45,664 nucleotides of DNA from Dehalococcoidia bacterium UBA2158 (GCA_002328185.1 DCWQ01000035.1:36503-82166), one strand, 5' to 3'. Shown: positions 21,650-29,555, counted from the first letter of the stretch. A program made the numbers and translations. Notes: generated by a model from the letters alone, not told the origin.

Positions 21650-22873
21650 CTAGAACCGGCGAAGCTTGGGGGCTATGAGGGCCAGCACGACCATCATGCC
21701 TATTCCGAACAGCCCAGAGAGCACTGCTGCCGTCGACGCGCCCATGACCCCGGCCAATGCCCCCGCTGCCATGCTCCCAAACGCATGGGCGTAGATCGCC
21801 AAGGTCCGTAGCCCCATAAGCCTGCCTCGAAACTCGGGATGGCCGGTCTTCATCAGCACGGTGAGCACCAGCACCACGCTTGATGAAAACATCATTCCCG
21901 TGACCACCAAGATCCCTACCGACAGATAGAAGTTGGAAGAGGCGGCGAACACAATCATGGTGGAGTGCCATCCCATCACGACCAGGATGCACCACATTCC
22001 CGTGCGTTTCAGGTTGGGTATCGCCGCCCAGAACATGGACCCTACAAGCCCGCCGATGCCGAAGGACGAGATCAGGATGCCGAGTCCCACTGAGTCGCGG
22101 TCCAACACGTCCTTGGCGAATATGGGGACCAGGGTGGTGTGGAACGAGAATCCGGTGATGTTGAATATGACTGCCACCAAGAGCACCGACCAGAGCAACT
22201 GCTCGCCCTTAACGTAACGCAACCCTTGGGCGACCATAGTGAACACCGACTCACCTTTCACAGATGCGCTGACCTTCGTCGTGCCGATCAGAAACGTCGC
22301 CGATCCGCTCAAGATGTACAGAGACGCCACCAGCACATATGCGCCCTCCGGTCCATAGATGTCGAACAGCAATCCTCCAAGGATCGGCCCGAGCACTAGA
22401 GCGATATTCGAACCCGCGTTGATCAGGGCTACGGCGTTAGGGATACGGTCTGTCGTTACGCTATCGACCGCCAGCGACTGGATGGTGGGCATCTGGAAGA
22501 TACGAGCCAGCCCAGCGGCCAGAGTAACGATGAAGATGTGCCAGACCTCGATCAGTCCCGAGACGATCAGCGTTAGCATCACGATAGCTAGCGACGCCAA
22601 CACTGCCTGCACGATAATCATCAAGGTCCGGCGCGGCACTATGTCGGCGGTGGCTCCGGCAAAAAGGGCTAGGAAGTTGAACCCCAACCGAGCCGCGGCG
22701 GTGAGCCCGACCAAGAACGGCGAGTCGGTTAGGTTGAGCACGTACCAGACAACAACCACCATCTCCATCTGCGACCCCATCTGAGACATGGTCATTGCCG
22801 ACCAGATGAGGCCAAAGTTGCGCTGGCGCAGGATGGATATAGGTCCTGCGGCCCGGCCTATTTTCAGTTTCAC
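21650..22873 (-). CDS. MFS transporter (EntS/enterobactin-exporter-like branch)
   Basis: A 407-residue major facilitator with about twelve predicted hydrophobic helices. The opening R-N-F-G-L-I-W-S-A-M-T-M-S-Q-M-G (18-33) matches the R-x-F-x-x-L-W-x-x-x-x-x-S-x-x-G of the EntS/DHA3 type, and the cytoplasmic loop has A-D-I-V-P-R-R-T. Such carriers usually export small molecules or drugs by proton antiport in the inner membrane. The second MFS protein at 41204 is a paralogue of the same type. The start is the GTG at 22873, with no clear ribosome binding site. The gene is single and convergent with the YgjP-like gene. The cargo cannot be predicted. Confidence 0.88.
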   Translation of the reverse strand: MKLKIGRAAGPISILRQRNFGLIWSAMTMSQMGSQMEMVVVVWYVLNLTDSPFLVGLTAAARLGFNFLALFAGATADIVPRRTLMIIVQAVLASLAIVMLTLIVSGLIEVWHIFIVTLAAGLARIFQMPTIQSLAVDSVTTDRIPNAVALINAGSNIALVLGPILGGLLFDIYGPEGAYVLVASLYILSGSATFLIGTTKVSASVKGESVFTMVAQGLRYVKGEQLLWSVLLVAVIFNITGFSFHTTLVPIFAKDVLDRDSVGLGILISSFGIGGLVGSMFWAAIPNLKRTGMWCILVVMGWHSTMIVFAASSNFYLSVGILVVTGMMFSSSVVLVLTVLMKTGHPEFRGRLMGLRTLAIYAHAFGSMAAGALAGVMGASTAAVLSGLFGIGMMVVLALIAPKLRRF

Positions 22874-23002
22874 GAGTTCATGGAGTGCCGGGCGGGAGGC
22901 ATGAGGCTATAGAGACCGCCTTGAGGGAATGGCGAGAGTTGCCCGAAACGGGCCTTCGAAAGAGTACCGCCCCAGGGTAAGCCTGTCCAATCGCCAATAG
23001 AC

Positions 23003-23046
23003 AGAACGCCCAGACCCTGGTTGTTCGTACAGAGTCAGGGCGTTCT
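23003..23046 (-). terminator. Probable terminator after the LLM gene at 23082
   Basis: AGAACGCCC (23003-23011) and GGGCGTTCT (23038-23046) form the base of a long hairpin with two internal mismatches. It lies 36 bases past the stop codon of the minus-strand gene at 23082. The T-run is poor (TCTGTCTATT), so this is only probable. Confidence 0.45.
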
Positions 23047-23081
23047 AGCCGTTGCTTATCAGTAAACGTTACTAACGAGTG

Positions 23082-24275
23082 TTAGGCTTTTGCTTCCTTC
23101 TTGCCGTCGTAGTATTGTTCGTCGGCCCGTTTCAGCCCGGCGAGGCGGCCGCCTTGCATGACGGTCTTCCGCTCGCTGGCCCAGCGCGCTGTGCTCTCGA
23201 TCCCGGCCAGGGTTCCTTGGAAGTGCGGGAACACGTACCGGGCCAACAGCTCGTAGCTGTGGAGGATTTTCTCCCGGGTCGCCCAGTCGGCCACCAGGAT
23301 CATCAGGCCGCCGAAGCCCCCGCTGATCTCCTGAAGGCGCTCAATGGCCACGATGGCGTCGTCGGGCGTGCCCACGATCCACTGGTTGTTTTCGACCATG
23401 TAATCGACGACCTTGTCCGAGGGAACGTCGGGCGTGTCATTCCCCAGAATGTCTCCGAAGTATTCCTTGATCAGCCGGCCGCCACCCAGCCTCACATCTT
23501 CGATGGCCTGCTCGCGGGTCTCGGCCAGATGACAGGGTATGACCAACTGCCAGTCCTCGCGGCGGACGGTCTTGCCGTGCTTGTCCGCCGTATCTTCGGC
23601 GATGGCCCACAGCTCGGCTAGACTGGTGCGGCGCACGGTGTCGCGGGGCACGCTCAGCGAAAGGATCGAGAGGCCATGCCGGCCAGCTAGCGTTGGTCCC
23701 GCAGGCGATTGGGCCGACGCCACCGCAATGGGGATGTGTGGTTGCTGGTAGGGGCGCAGCTGGAGAACGGCCTCGTTCAGAGTGAACCAATCGCTTTTAT
23801 GGGAGACGGGTTCGGTCTCAGTGAAGAGCCGCACGATCACGTCGAGCGACTCGTCCATCATCTCCCTCTGCCGCGCCGGATCCAGCCCCAGCATGACGGC
23901 GTCGGAGGTGAGCGCCCCAGGCCCTACGCCCATGATCACTCGGCCCTTGGTCAGGTGATCCAGCAGCACCATGCGGTTGGCCACCATGTATGGGTGGTGA
24001 TAAGGGAGGCTGATCACGCCGGTGCCCAGCCTGATGTGGCGAGTGCGCTCTGCCGCCGTGGCGATGAATACCTCAGGCGAGGCAATGGTCTCCCAGCCCG
24101 CGCTGTGGTGCTCCCCGAAATAGGCTTCGTCATAGCCCAATACGTCGAGCCATTGGATCAGTTCCAGGTCCCGGTCCAGGGCTAGGGTCGGATTCTCGCC
24201 GATGCGGTGAAAGGGCGCCATGAAGACGCCGAACTTCATTCGGTGATGGGCCATTATTCCGTTATCTGGCATCAT
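23082..24275 (-). CDS. LLM-class flavin-dependent oxidoreductase (luciferase-like monooxygenase)
   Basis: A 397-residue TIM-barrel enzyme of the bacterial luciferase-like superfamily, which uses FMNH2 with oxygen or F420. Visible family blocks are K-F-G-V-F-M-A-P-F near residue 13, L-D-V-L-G-Y-D-E-A-Y-F-G-E-H-H (the conserved E-H-H, about 57-59), I-R-L-G-T-G-V-I-S-L-P-Y-H-H-P-Y, and H-L-T-K-G-R-V-I-M-G-V-G-P-G (about 118-131). A long C-terminal extension (after about 345) carries W-A-S-E-R-K. Two ATGs overlap at 24275 and 24272; AGGAG precedes both. The nearby LLM gene at 24510 lies on the same strand 234 bases upstream, separated by a long palindrome. FMN versus F420 use cannot be told from sequence. 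Confidence 0.9.
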   Translation of the reverse strand: MMPDNGIMAHHRMKFGVFMAPFHRIGENPTLALDRDLELIQWLDVLGYDEAYFGEHHSAGWETIASPEVFIATAAERTRHIRLGTGVISLPYHHPYMVANRMVLLDHLTKGRVIMGVGPGALTSDAVMLGLDPARQREMMDESLDVIVRLFTETEPVSHKSDWFTLNEAVLQLRPYQQPHIPIAVASAQSPAGPTLAGRHGLSILSLSVPRDTVRRTSLAELWAIAEDTADKHGKTVRREDWQLVIPCHLAETREQAIEDVRLGGGRLIKEYFGDILGNDTPDVPSDKVVDYMVENNQWIVGTPDDAIVAIERLQEISGGFGGLMILVADWATREKILHSYELLARYVFPHFQGTLAGIESTARWASERKTVMQGGRLAGLKRADEQYYDGKKEAKA

Positions 24276-24437
24276 TCTCCTCTGCGTGAATGTCTTTAGG
24301 GGACTTTACCGGCGGCCGCTTCACATCCCTTTCCCAGTTGCCGCTGATAATCTCCAACTGTACTTAGCCGCAGGGATGCCAGACAGATGCGGATTAACCA
24401 TTCGCATGATGCGATTGCATCAGAGGGGGCCAAAGGA

Positions 24438-24479
24438 ACACCACCGTCATTCCTGCTTTCGCAGGAATGACGGTGGTGT
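24438..24479. repeat. Long perfect palindrome around a family B core
   Basis: Positions 24438-24456 and 24461-24479 form a perfect 19-bp inverted repeat with a TTTC loop. The inner GTCATTCCTGC is the family B core; the outer ACACCACC is unique to this copy. It lies between two LLM genes. The remaining part of the spacer (24276-24437) has nothing I can assign. Confidence 0.85.
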
Positions 24480-24509
24480 GGAAGTCGGTAGCGCAGGCAG
24501 CGCAGGCTG

Positions 24510-25568
24510 CTAGGCCCCCGGCATCACCTCATCTACGAAGTGGTTTATGGAGCGCATGGCTTTTTTATGGGGAATGTTGCCCCAGGCGAAAACGCCCATG
24601 AAGTAGTTGATGTTCGATTCTTCGATGGACCGCCAGACCTGCTCTTTGACCGTCTGGGGCGACCCGGCAATGATCTTTTCGTCGGCCACCAGGGCGTCGA
24701 AGTCATACAGCCATTTCAAGAAGTCGGAATTTCCCACGTTCCACAGGTAATTGATGTTATCGCACCACGCTTTCCAGGCGCCGCGGGCATCTTCCATAGC
24801 CTCGGCGTCGGTGGGGGCTATGTAGACGTGACGGGTCTGGCCTTGTTTGGGCTCGTCCGTGCCGCTATTGATCCGGTCCGGTTCTCCTTTGTGCTTCTCC
24901 CACAGCTCTTGGTACAGGTCAAAATGCTGCTTGGTGACGGCGTTGGTGTCGAAGATGTGGCTGGTGTGGATTCCGTTCTTGGCCATCCAAGGCACAGTCT
25001 CGATATTGCCGCTTGCGTACCAGATAGGCGGGTGGGGCTGCTGGTAGGGCCTGATCCAGAACTTGATGTCTTTGTAGTTGTAAAACTCCCCTTCATGGTC
25101 CAATGTCTCGTTGTTCAGGCCCTTTAGGAGCACAGCCAAGGCCTCGTCAAACATGGCCCGCCCTTCTTCGGGGTCTACTCCGAACCGCGCCACCTCATAG
25201 GGCACTATGCCCCGGCCCACGCCCAATTCCAGGCGTCCGTGGCTCAGGTGGTCCAGCATACAGACCTCCTGTATCAGCCGCAGGGGATTGTACAGGGGCA
25301 GCAGGTAGACCAGTGGGCCTAGCCGGATACGAGAAGTGCGCTGGGCGACCGCCGAGAGGTACATGCCGGGCGAGGGAGCCACGCTGAGGGGCGTGGTGTG
25401 GTGTTCTGCCACGTGGTAGCAGTAGAAGTCCTGTTTGTCGGCGTATTCCAGAAGACTCAGCCGGTCATCGAAGATCTGCGACGGAGAGTTGGGATCCCAC
25501 TCGACCCAGTCGAATATCCCCCAGTGGATATCTCTTCCGTCTTTAGATTTACTGGCCATGACATACAT
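24510..25568 (-). CDS. LLM-class flavin-dependent oxidoreductase
   Basis: A 352-residue luciferase-like TIM-barrel protein, distant from its neighbour at 23082. It shows Y-C-Y-H-V-A-E-H-H-T-T-P-L (50-62; E-H-H conserved), R-I-R-L-G-P-L-V-Y-L-L-P-L-Y-N-P (80-95), H-L-S-H-G-R-L-E-L-G-V-G-R-G (108-121) and a substrate-loop region with W-I-R-P-Y-Q-Q-P-H-P-P-I-W. The N-terminus D-I-H-W-G-I-F-D-W-V-E-W may lie a few residues after the true start; two candidate ATGs (25568 and 25559) have only weak upstream AGAG. It is a possible alkane-, aromatic- or sulphonate-type monooxygenase; no partner flavin reductase gene is adjacent. Confidence 0.88.
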   Translation of the reverse strand: MYVMASKSKDGRDIHWGIFDWVEWDPNSPSQIFDDRLSLLEYADKQDFYCYHVAEHHTTPLSVAPSPGMYLSAVAQRTSRIRLGPLVYLLPLYNPLRLIQEVCMLDHLSHGRLELGVGRGIVPYEVARFGVDPEEGRAMFDEALAVLLKGLNNETLDHEGEFYNYKDIKFWIRPYQQPHPPIWYASGNIETVPWMAKNGIHTSHIFDTNAVTKQHFDLYQELWEKHKGEPDRINSGTDEPKQGQTRHVYIAPTDAEAMEDARGAWKAWCDNINYLWNVGNSDFLKWLYDFDALVADEKIIAGSPQTVKEQVWRSIEESNINYFMGVFAWGNIPHKKAMRSINHFVDEVMPGA

Positions 25569-25580
25569 CTCTAATCAGAC

Positions 25581-25610
25581 CAAAGCCCAGTCAAAAAATG
25601 CCGGGCTTTG
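25581..25610. terminator. Hairpin between LLM and VOC genes, possible weak terminator
   Basis: CAAAGCCC (25581-25588) pairs with GGGCTTTG (25603-25610) around a 14-base A-rich loop. On the plus strand GAGCTTTTT follows, on the minus strand the T-run sits inside the loop. It lies past the stop of the minus-strand VOC gene at 25644, so it may end that transcript, but the tail on that strand is poor. Confidence 0.4.
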
Positions 25611-25643
25611 GAGCTTTTTAAACTATCTTTGGGGAAGAATCAC

Positions 25644-26093
25644 CTAGGATGCAATCCCAGCGTCGAATTGGACCAATATGCCGTCGGGGTCGAAGGCGAA
25701 GAATGTGCGGACGTGTCCTTCCGTGTCGGCGAACGCCTCGATGCCGCCTGCGATCTCCACGCCCATTGCTATCAGCTCGTCGGCCAGAGCGCGTACGTCC
25801 TTGACCGTGAATGACACGTGGCTAACGCCTACCTGGTCCAACTTGATGCCCTCGCCGTCGGTCTTGTCGCCGGGGTGGCTGGTCATCACGAAGAACTGGT
25901 CTTGACCCCAATCGAGGTAGACAGTACGGCGGTTGTCGCGCTTGTGTTTGTAGGTGTGGGTCAGCCCGCCGGTGCTCGTGTCCTCGATGAAGTCCTTCTT
26001 CACTGTCATTCCGAGGATGTCCCGGTAAAAGGCCAGGGCCTTGTCCATGTCCCTGACACAAACTGCTATGTGAGAGATACCTGTGGCTTCCAT
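25644..26093 (-). CDS. VOC-family protein with altered third metal-ligand position
   Basis: A 149-residue glyoxalase/dioxygenase-fold protein. It begins G-I-S-H-I-A-V-C-V-R-D-M-D-K-A-L-A-F-Y, giving first ligand H8, and has G-V-S-H-V-S-F-T-V for the second. At the third place, where VOC enzymes have Glu (G-x-x-x-E), the sequence reads D-G-I-L-V-Q-F-D-A-G, so the ligand would be Gln. Gln is used in some glyoxalases, so metal binding is still possible. The start is set at 26093 because GGAGG precedes it by nine bases and M-E-A-T-G-I begins the fold; the longer frame to 26144 is not needed. It is 94 bases downstream of the epimerase gene on the same strand. Confidence 0.82.
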   Translation of the reverse strand: MEATGISHIAVCVRDMDKALAFYRDILGMTVKKDFIEDTSTGGLTHTYKHKRDNRRTVYLDWGQDQFFVMTSHPGDKTDGEGIKLDQVGVSHVSFTVKDVRALADELIAMGVEIAGGIEAFADTEGHVRTFFAFDPDGILVQFDAGIAS

Positions 26094-26187
26094 GTTGGCA
26101 TGCCTCCGTGGGAAATTATTTAACGCTTGGGCCTGAGGCGCCAATCCTATTCCCGCGTCCCTTATTTGTCAAAATCACTATGCCTGG

Positions 26188-27156
26188 TCAGTCGAGGAAG
26201 TTGGAATTCTTGCGCCACTTGATGTAATCGGCCAGACCAGCTCTGAGGTCATACTTAGGCGTCCATCCCAGATCGCTGAAAAGGCGGTGCCCCGAGAGTG
26301 GGCCCCTTGAGTATGTGTCGCCGGTCTTTGCTTTGGGGGCCGGGGTATTGACCTGAGTGCCTGGCGAAAGCTCGATCACAGCGTCCAGTATCTCCTGAAA
26401 GGTCAGCCAGATTCCCGTGGTCAGGTTATAGAGGTCATGGGGCAGCGACGGGGCGTCCAACACTGTGCGAAGCCCGTCGGCGATGTCTGGGATGTAGATA
26501 TAATCCCGGCCCTCGTCCATATCTTCAGGGGTGATGCTCTCTCCTCGCGCCGCCCGCCCGGTCCAGTCGTAGAACACCGACATGACCGCCCGGTAGCCGG
26601 TGACCCGCTCCATGGGGCCGTAGGGGGTGCTGAGGCGCACGCTGGCGGTGGATAGGCCGTGCAGTTGGCCGTAGCGGCGGGTGATCATCTCGCTGGCGAA
26701 CTTGGTGATGCCGTACAGGAAATCCGGGGCGGGCGCCGCCTCCTCGTTCAGGGTTTGGTCTCCGGGAATGGCCGGACCGTAAGCCGCCCCGGAACTGACA
26801 TAGATGAACCTGGCGACCTTCTGAGTTCGGGCCAGCTCCAACAGGTTGGCCGTTCCTTCAAGATTGATGGCGATGACGTCGCGGCTACGCTCTTTTTCGA
26901 GGGCTTCCCGATTCACGGTGTAGACCGCTGCGTGGATGATCTTGTCGATCTGATGGTCTTGGCCCAATCGCGCCACCGACACCGGGTCCACGATGTCGCC
27001 CTGAACGAAGGTCACCGGTGAATCGCCGAGGAAATCCTGCAGCAGGGAGTCCGGCCCATTGATATCAAAGCTGACCACCTGGTGGCCGTTATTGGCCAAG
27101 TCCTTGACGATGTTCGCCCCAACGAATCCCGTGCCGCCGGTCACGAGTGTTGCCAT
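26188..27156 (-). CDS. NAD-dependent epimerase/dehydratase (extended SDR)
   Basis: A 322-residue extended SDR. The cofactor motif G-G-T-G-F-V-G-A-N-I lies at 7-16, and the catalytic Y148 and K152 lie in Y-G-I-T-K. The C-terminal domain is of nucleotide-sugar-epimerase type (D-Y-I-Y-I-P-D-I-A-D-G, then F-S-D-L-G-W-T-P-K-Y). It interconverts sugar nucleotides or dehydrates related substrates in the cytosol. GGGAGG six bases before the ATG fixes the start. It may form a unit with the VOC gene downstream. The precise substrate is not evident; no glycosyltransferase genes are near, so a catabolic keto-reductase or lactone role is as likely as a cell-surface role. Confidence 0.88.
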   Translation of the reverse strand: MATLVTGGTGFVGANIVKDLANNGHQVVSFDINGPDSLLQDFLGDSPVTFVQGDIVDPVSVARLGQDHQIDKIIHAAVYTVNREALEKERSRDVIAINLEGTANLLELARTQKVARFIYVSSGAAYGPAIPGDQTLNEEAAPAPDFLYGITKFASEMITRRYGQLHGLSTASVRLSTPYGPMERVTGYRAVMSVFYDWTGRAARGESITPEDMDEGRDYIYIPDIADGLRTVLDAPSLPHDLYNLTTGIWLTFQEILDAVIELSPGTQVNTPAPKAKTGDTYSRGPLSGHRLFSDLGWTPKYDLRAGLADYIKWRKNSNFLD

Positions 27157-27297
27157 GAGCTGCCTCCCGATACGTATCCAAATTTGATTATTTCAACTGA
27201 GCACTATGGTCTGCCCTGCAAATCAAGTCAATTAGGACTGCCAAAATCCTGCCGATGGGCGAGCAAACCGGACGGAGTCCGCGGGTATAATACCTCC

Positions 27298-27543
27298 GTA
27301 GAAACACGCTTAGAAGCTAAATCACTCACCAAACACTACGGGCAGACTATTGCGCTGGAGTCGGTGTACTTCTTGGTGCAAGACGGGATAACCGGAATGC
27401 TGGGCCCCAACGGAGTGGGTAAGAGCACGGTGATCAAGCTGTTCTTGGGCCTGCTGAAGCCGACGCCCCGGTCCGCAGAGGTGCTGGGCGTGCGGCGTCT
27501 GCAGCGGATAGACGTGCTTAGTACGGATTTGAGGGCGGACTAA
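27298..27543 (+). pseudogene. ABC transporter ATP-binding protein remnant (N-terminal part)
   Basis: About 80 residues of the start of an ABC ATPase survive: L-T-K-H-Y-G-Q-T-I-A-L-E-S-V, then I-T-G-M-L-G-P-N-G-V-G-K-S-T-V-I-K-L (Walker A). The frame ends seven bases before the next gene without Q-loop, signature, Walker B or H-loop. The frame is open upstream of 27298 but has no ATG, GTG or TTG with a ribosome binding site. It therefore lacks both a start and most of the domain and must be inactive. A TATAAT at 27286-27291 precedes it and may be a leftover or a promoter for the next gene. Confidence 0.75.
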
Positions 27544-27549
27544 TCAGAG

Positions 27550-28668
27550 ATGAAGATCACCGATATCACCAGCGAAGTTTTTGAGTGGGAGCGGCCGGGA
27601 ATCTGGAACGGCGGCCACTTCTACGGACCGGGCCGGTTGCACAAAGTAACGGTACACACCGATGAGGGCATCACCGGCTCCGGCTGGAACGGCGGCACCG
27701 CTGCCGAGCGGCCCCTGAACCTGTTCCCCGGTTATGTCGACTACTTCCGGCCTCTGGTGTTGGGACACGACCCCATGGAAACCCGCGCTCTGTCCTACGA
27801 TCTGGGCGAGAAGCAGATCAAAATACTGGGTATCGGCGGCATCAACACCCAAGTCTTGGCGGCCATCAACATCGCCTGCTGGGACATCAAGGGCAAGGCC
27901 ACCGGACAGTCCATCCACCGGATGCTGGGCGGGGCGCAAGGCCGCATCCGCACCTATATCGCAGGAGGTTATTACGCCGAGGGCAAGGGCCTGGAAGAAC
28001 TCCAGGAAGAGGTGCGCTTCAATGTTGAGGAGATGCACGCTTCAGCGGTGAAGATCAAGATCGGCGACCCCAACGTGGGCGTGGCCGGAGACATGCGCCG
28101 GGTCGAAGCCGCCCGCAACGCCATTGGCGACGGAACAACACTGATGGTGGATGCCAACTGCGCGCTGGACATGGAAACCTCTCTGGAGTTCGCCCGCCAG
28201 CTGCCCCAATACGACGTCTACTGGTTCGAAGAGCCATTGCCCATCCACGATTATGAAGGGCACGGCCAGCTTTCCGAGGCCTCCAGCGTCAAGATCGCCA
28301 CCGGCGAAAACGGCTATCATCTGGCCCATTTCAAGACCTTGCTGGACCACAAAGGCGCGTCCATCCTGAACGTGGACGTGGGCATCGTCCCCGGATACGA
28401 CGTGGCCATGGACATAGCCAACTTGGCCGCCGAGCGCGGCGTTTCCATCGCTCCCCACGGATGCCAAGAGCTGCAACTGCCGCTGGCAGCGGCGATACCC
28501 CACGGCGAGTTCCTAGAGATCTACCCCGTGGCCGTGGACCCGCTGCGGGCCGAGATGTTCCAGCCGCTGCTGCAGCCAGATGATGACGGGTTCGTGACCG
28601 TTCCCAACAGGCCGGGCATTGGCTACGAACTCAACATGGACCTCTTGAACCGGTACCGGGTGGGGTAG
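27550..28668 (+). CDS. Enolase superfamily, mandelate racemase/muconate lactonizing enzyme-type
   Basis: A 372-residue enolase-superfamily protein of the mandelate-racemase subgroup. Catalysis begins by abstraction of a proton next to a carboxylate, with Mg2+ held by Asp-Glu-Glu. Visible residues: K168-x-K170 (V-K-I-K-I-G), metal ligands D201 (V-D-A-N-C), E227 (W-F-E-E-P) and E253 (T-G-E-N), and the Asp-His dyad D276 (L-N-V-D-V-G) and H303 (A-P-H-G). All key residues are present, so it should be active, probably as an acid-sugar dehydratase or a racemase. The ribosome binding site is weak. It is followed after four bases by a GNAT gene, so the two are likely co-transcribed. Enolase-family expansions are known from SAR202-type genomes. 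Confidence 0.92.
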   Translation: MKITDITSEVFEWERPGIWNGGHFYGPGRLHKVTVHTDEGITGSGWNGGTAAERPLNLFPGYVDYFRPLVLGHDPMETRALSYDLGEKQIKILGIGGINTQVLAAINIACWDIKGKATGQSIHRMLGGAQGRIRTYIAGGYYAEGKGLEELQEEVRFNVEEMHASAVKIKIGDPNVGVAGDMRRVEAARNAIGDGTTLMVDANCALDMETSLEFARQLPQYDVYWFEEPLPIHDYEGHGQLSEASSVKIATGENGYHLAHFKTLLDHKGASILNVDVGIVPGYDVAMDIANLAAERGVSIAPHGCQELQLPLAAAIPHGEFLEIYPVAVDPLRAEMFQPLLQPDDDGFVTVPNRPGIGYELNMDLLNRYRVG

Positions 28669-28672
28669 ACAG

Positions 28673-29161
28673 ATGGCCAACAAGATTCGCATCGAACCAG
28701 CCAAGCCCGGAGACGCCCCTCTCGTGTTGCAGTTCATCAAGGGACTGGCGGACTATGAGAAGTTGACCGACGAAATGGTTGCCACCGAGGACAACATCCA
28801 TGAGTCCTTATTTGGCGCAGACGCCAACGCTGAAGCCTACCTGGCCTACCATGAAGACGAGGCCGTTGGCTGCGCGATATTCTGCCAGCACTACTCCACC
28901 TACTCGGGGCGTTCCAGTCTGTATCTGGAGGACATTTTCGTGCTGCCAGAGTGGCGGTCCTACGGCATCGGCCGGAAACTGATGGCCTACGGCGCCGGCC
29001 TGGCCCAGTCCCGCGGCTACCCACGGATGGAATGGTCGGTCCTGGACTGGAACGAGCCGGCCATCGGCTTCTACGAGAAACTGGGCGCCGAGCGGCTAGA
29101 AGGGTGGTACATCTACCGTCTGTCCGAAGATGCCCTAAAGCGGCTAGGGCCGGACAGCTAG
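28673..29161 (+). CDS. GNAT-family N-acetyltransferase (SSAT/RimI-like)
   Basis: A 162-residue acetyltransferase of the GNAT fold. The acetyl-CoA-binding motif A is visible as F-V-L-P-E-W-R-S-Y-G-I-G-R-K-L-M (about 90-105; R/Q-x-x-G-x-G/A), and motif B as W-S-V-L-D-W-N-E-P-A-I-G-F-Y-E-K-L-G-A. The pattern Y-L-E-D-I-F-V and W-N-x-x-A-I-x-F-Y resembles the diamine/spermidine acetyltransferase-like subgroup, but the true acceptor is unknown. It starts four bases after the enolase-superfamily gene and probably shares its transcript. Immediately after its stop is a MITE-like repeat (13-base gap). Confidence 0.88.
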   Translation: MANKIRIEPAKPGDAPLVLQFIKGLADYEKLTDEMVATEDNIHESLFGADANAEAYLAYHEDEAVGCAIFCQHYSTYSGRSSLYLEDIFVLPEWRSYGIGRKLMAYGAGLAQSRGYPRMEWSVLDWNEPAIGFYEKLGAERLEGWYIYRLSEDALKRLGPDS

Positions 29162-29173
29162 TCCGTCAGCAAA

Positions 29174-29300
29174 CTGTCATTCCGAGGAGGCGAAAGCCGA
29201 CGGGGAATCCCCTTGCACAACTGCAAACCTGTGACTGCTTGCAAGACCGGCAGTTGGCCTACCTCAGGAACGAGATTCCTCGTTTCGCTCGGAATGACAG
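29174..29300. repeat. MITE-like element, family A (intact ends)
   Basis: The 127-bp element has perfect 13-bp terminal inverted repeats, CTGTCATTCCGAG (29174-29186) and CTCGGAATGACAG (29288-29300). The internal box ACGAGATTCCTCG near 29270-29282 is shared with 5561-5654 and 39907-39949. No coding capacity. I see no certain target-site duplication. It is the best-preserved copy in the window. Confidence 0.8.
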
Positions 29301-29322
29301 TTGAGTGGTGTGGAGAAAAGTT

Positions 29323-29362
29323 CCCTCCCCCATGCGTGGGAGAGGGTTAGGGTAAGGGCGCC
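29323..29362. repeat. Family C repeat (inverted copy)
   Basis: CCCTCCCCCATGCGTGGGAG runs into AGGGTTAGGGTAAGGGCG. It is the reverse-orientation relative of the copies at 8827 and 11236, with the GGGTTAGGG box and a short GGGAG/CTCCC hairpin. Confidence 0.65.
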
Positions 29363-29404
29363 GGTTCTCAGCAAGTCAGGCAACAGTCGCAAGAGGTGAT
29401 TGCC

Positions 29405-29432
29405 TGGATTCCTGCTTTCGCAGGAATGACGG
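29405..29432. repeat. Family B hairpin repeat, core copy
   Basis: ATTCCTGC (29408-29415), loop TTTC, GCAGGAAT (29420-29427), flanked by TGG and GACGG. It is identical in core to 24438-24479 but lacks matching outer arms, so only the family core is palindromic here. Confidence 0.75.
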
Positions 29433-29454
29433 AAGAGGCAGCAGTCATCACATT

Positions 29455-29545
29455 CCGCTCATCCCGAGCCTATCGAAGGACCCAAATTTCTGCGCAGGCA
29501 TGGTTCGACGGGGCTCACCACGAACTTGTGGTTGAACACCGTACT
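29455..29545. repeat. Family E repeat region (CTCATCCCGAG / GTTCGACGGGGCTCACC)
   Basis: The stretch contains CGCTCATCCCGAGCC, then ATGGTTCGACGGGGCTCACC and GAACTTGTGGTTGAAC. The second part is the reverse of the fragment at 1046-1072. It lies between the family B and C repeats and the DinB-like gene, forming with them a cluster of four repeat types in about 370 bases. Confidence 0.6.
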
Positions 29546-29555
29546 TGTTGAAGGA

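Noticed and set aside
27263..27291. Complete promoter with TATAAT at 27286 ahead of the enolase gene.
   Set aside because: The -10 box is perfect, but the -35 position (GCAAAC) is poor, so I did not list it as a promoter.
27082..27297. Open frame upstream of the ABC ATPase remnant.
   Set aside because: It overlaps the divergent epimerase gene and shows no coding pattern; the ATPase similarity begins only after about 27298.
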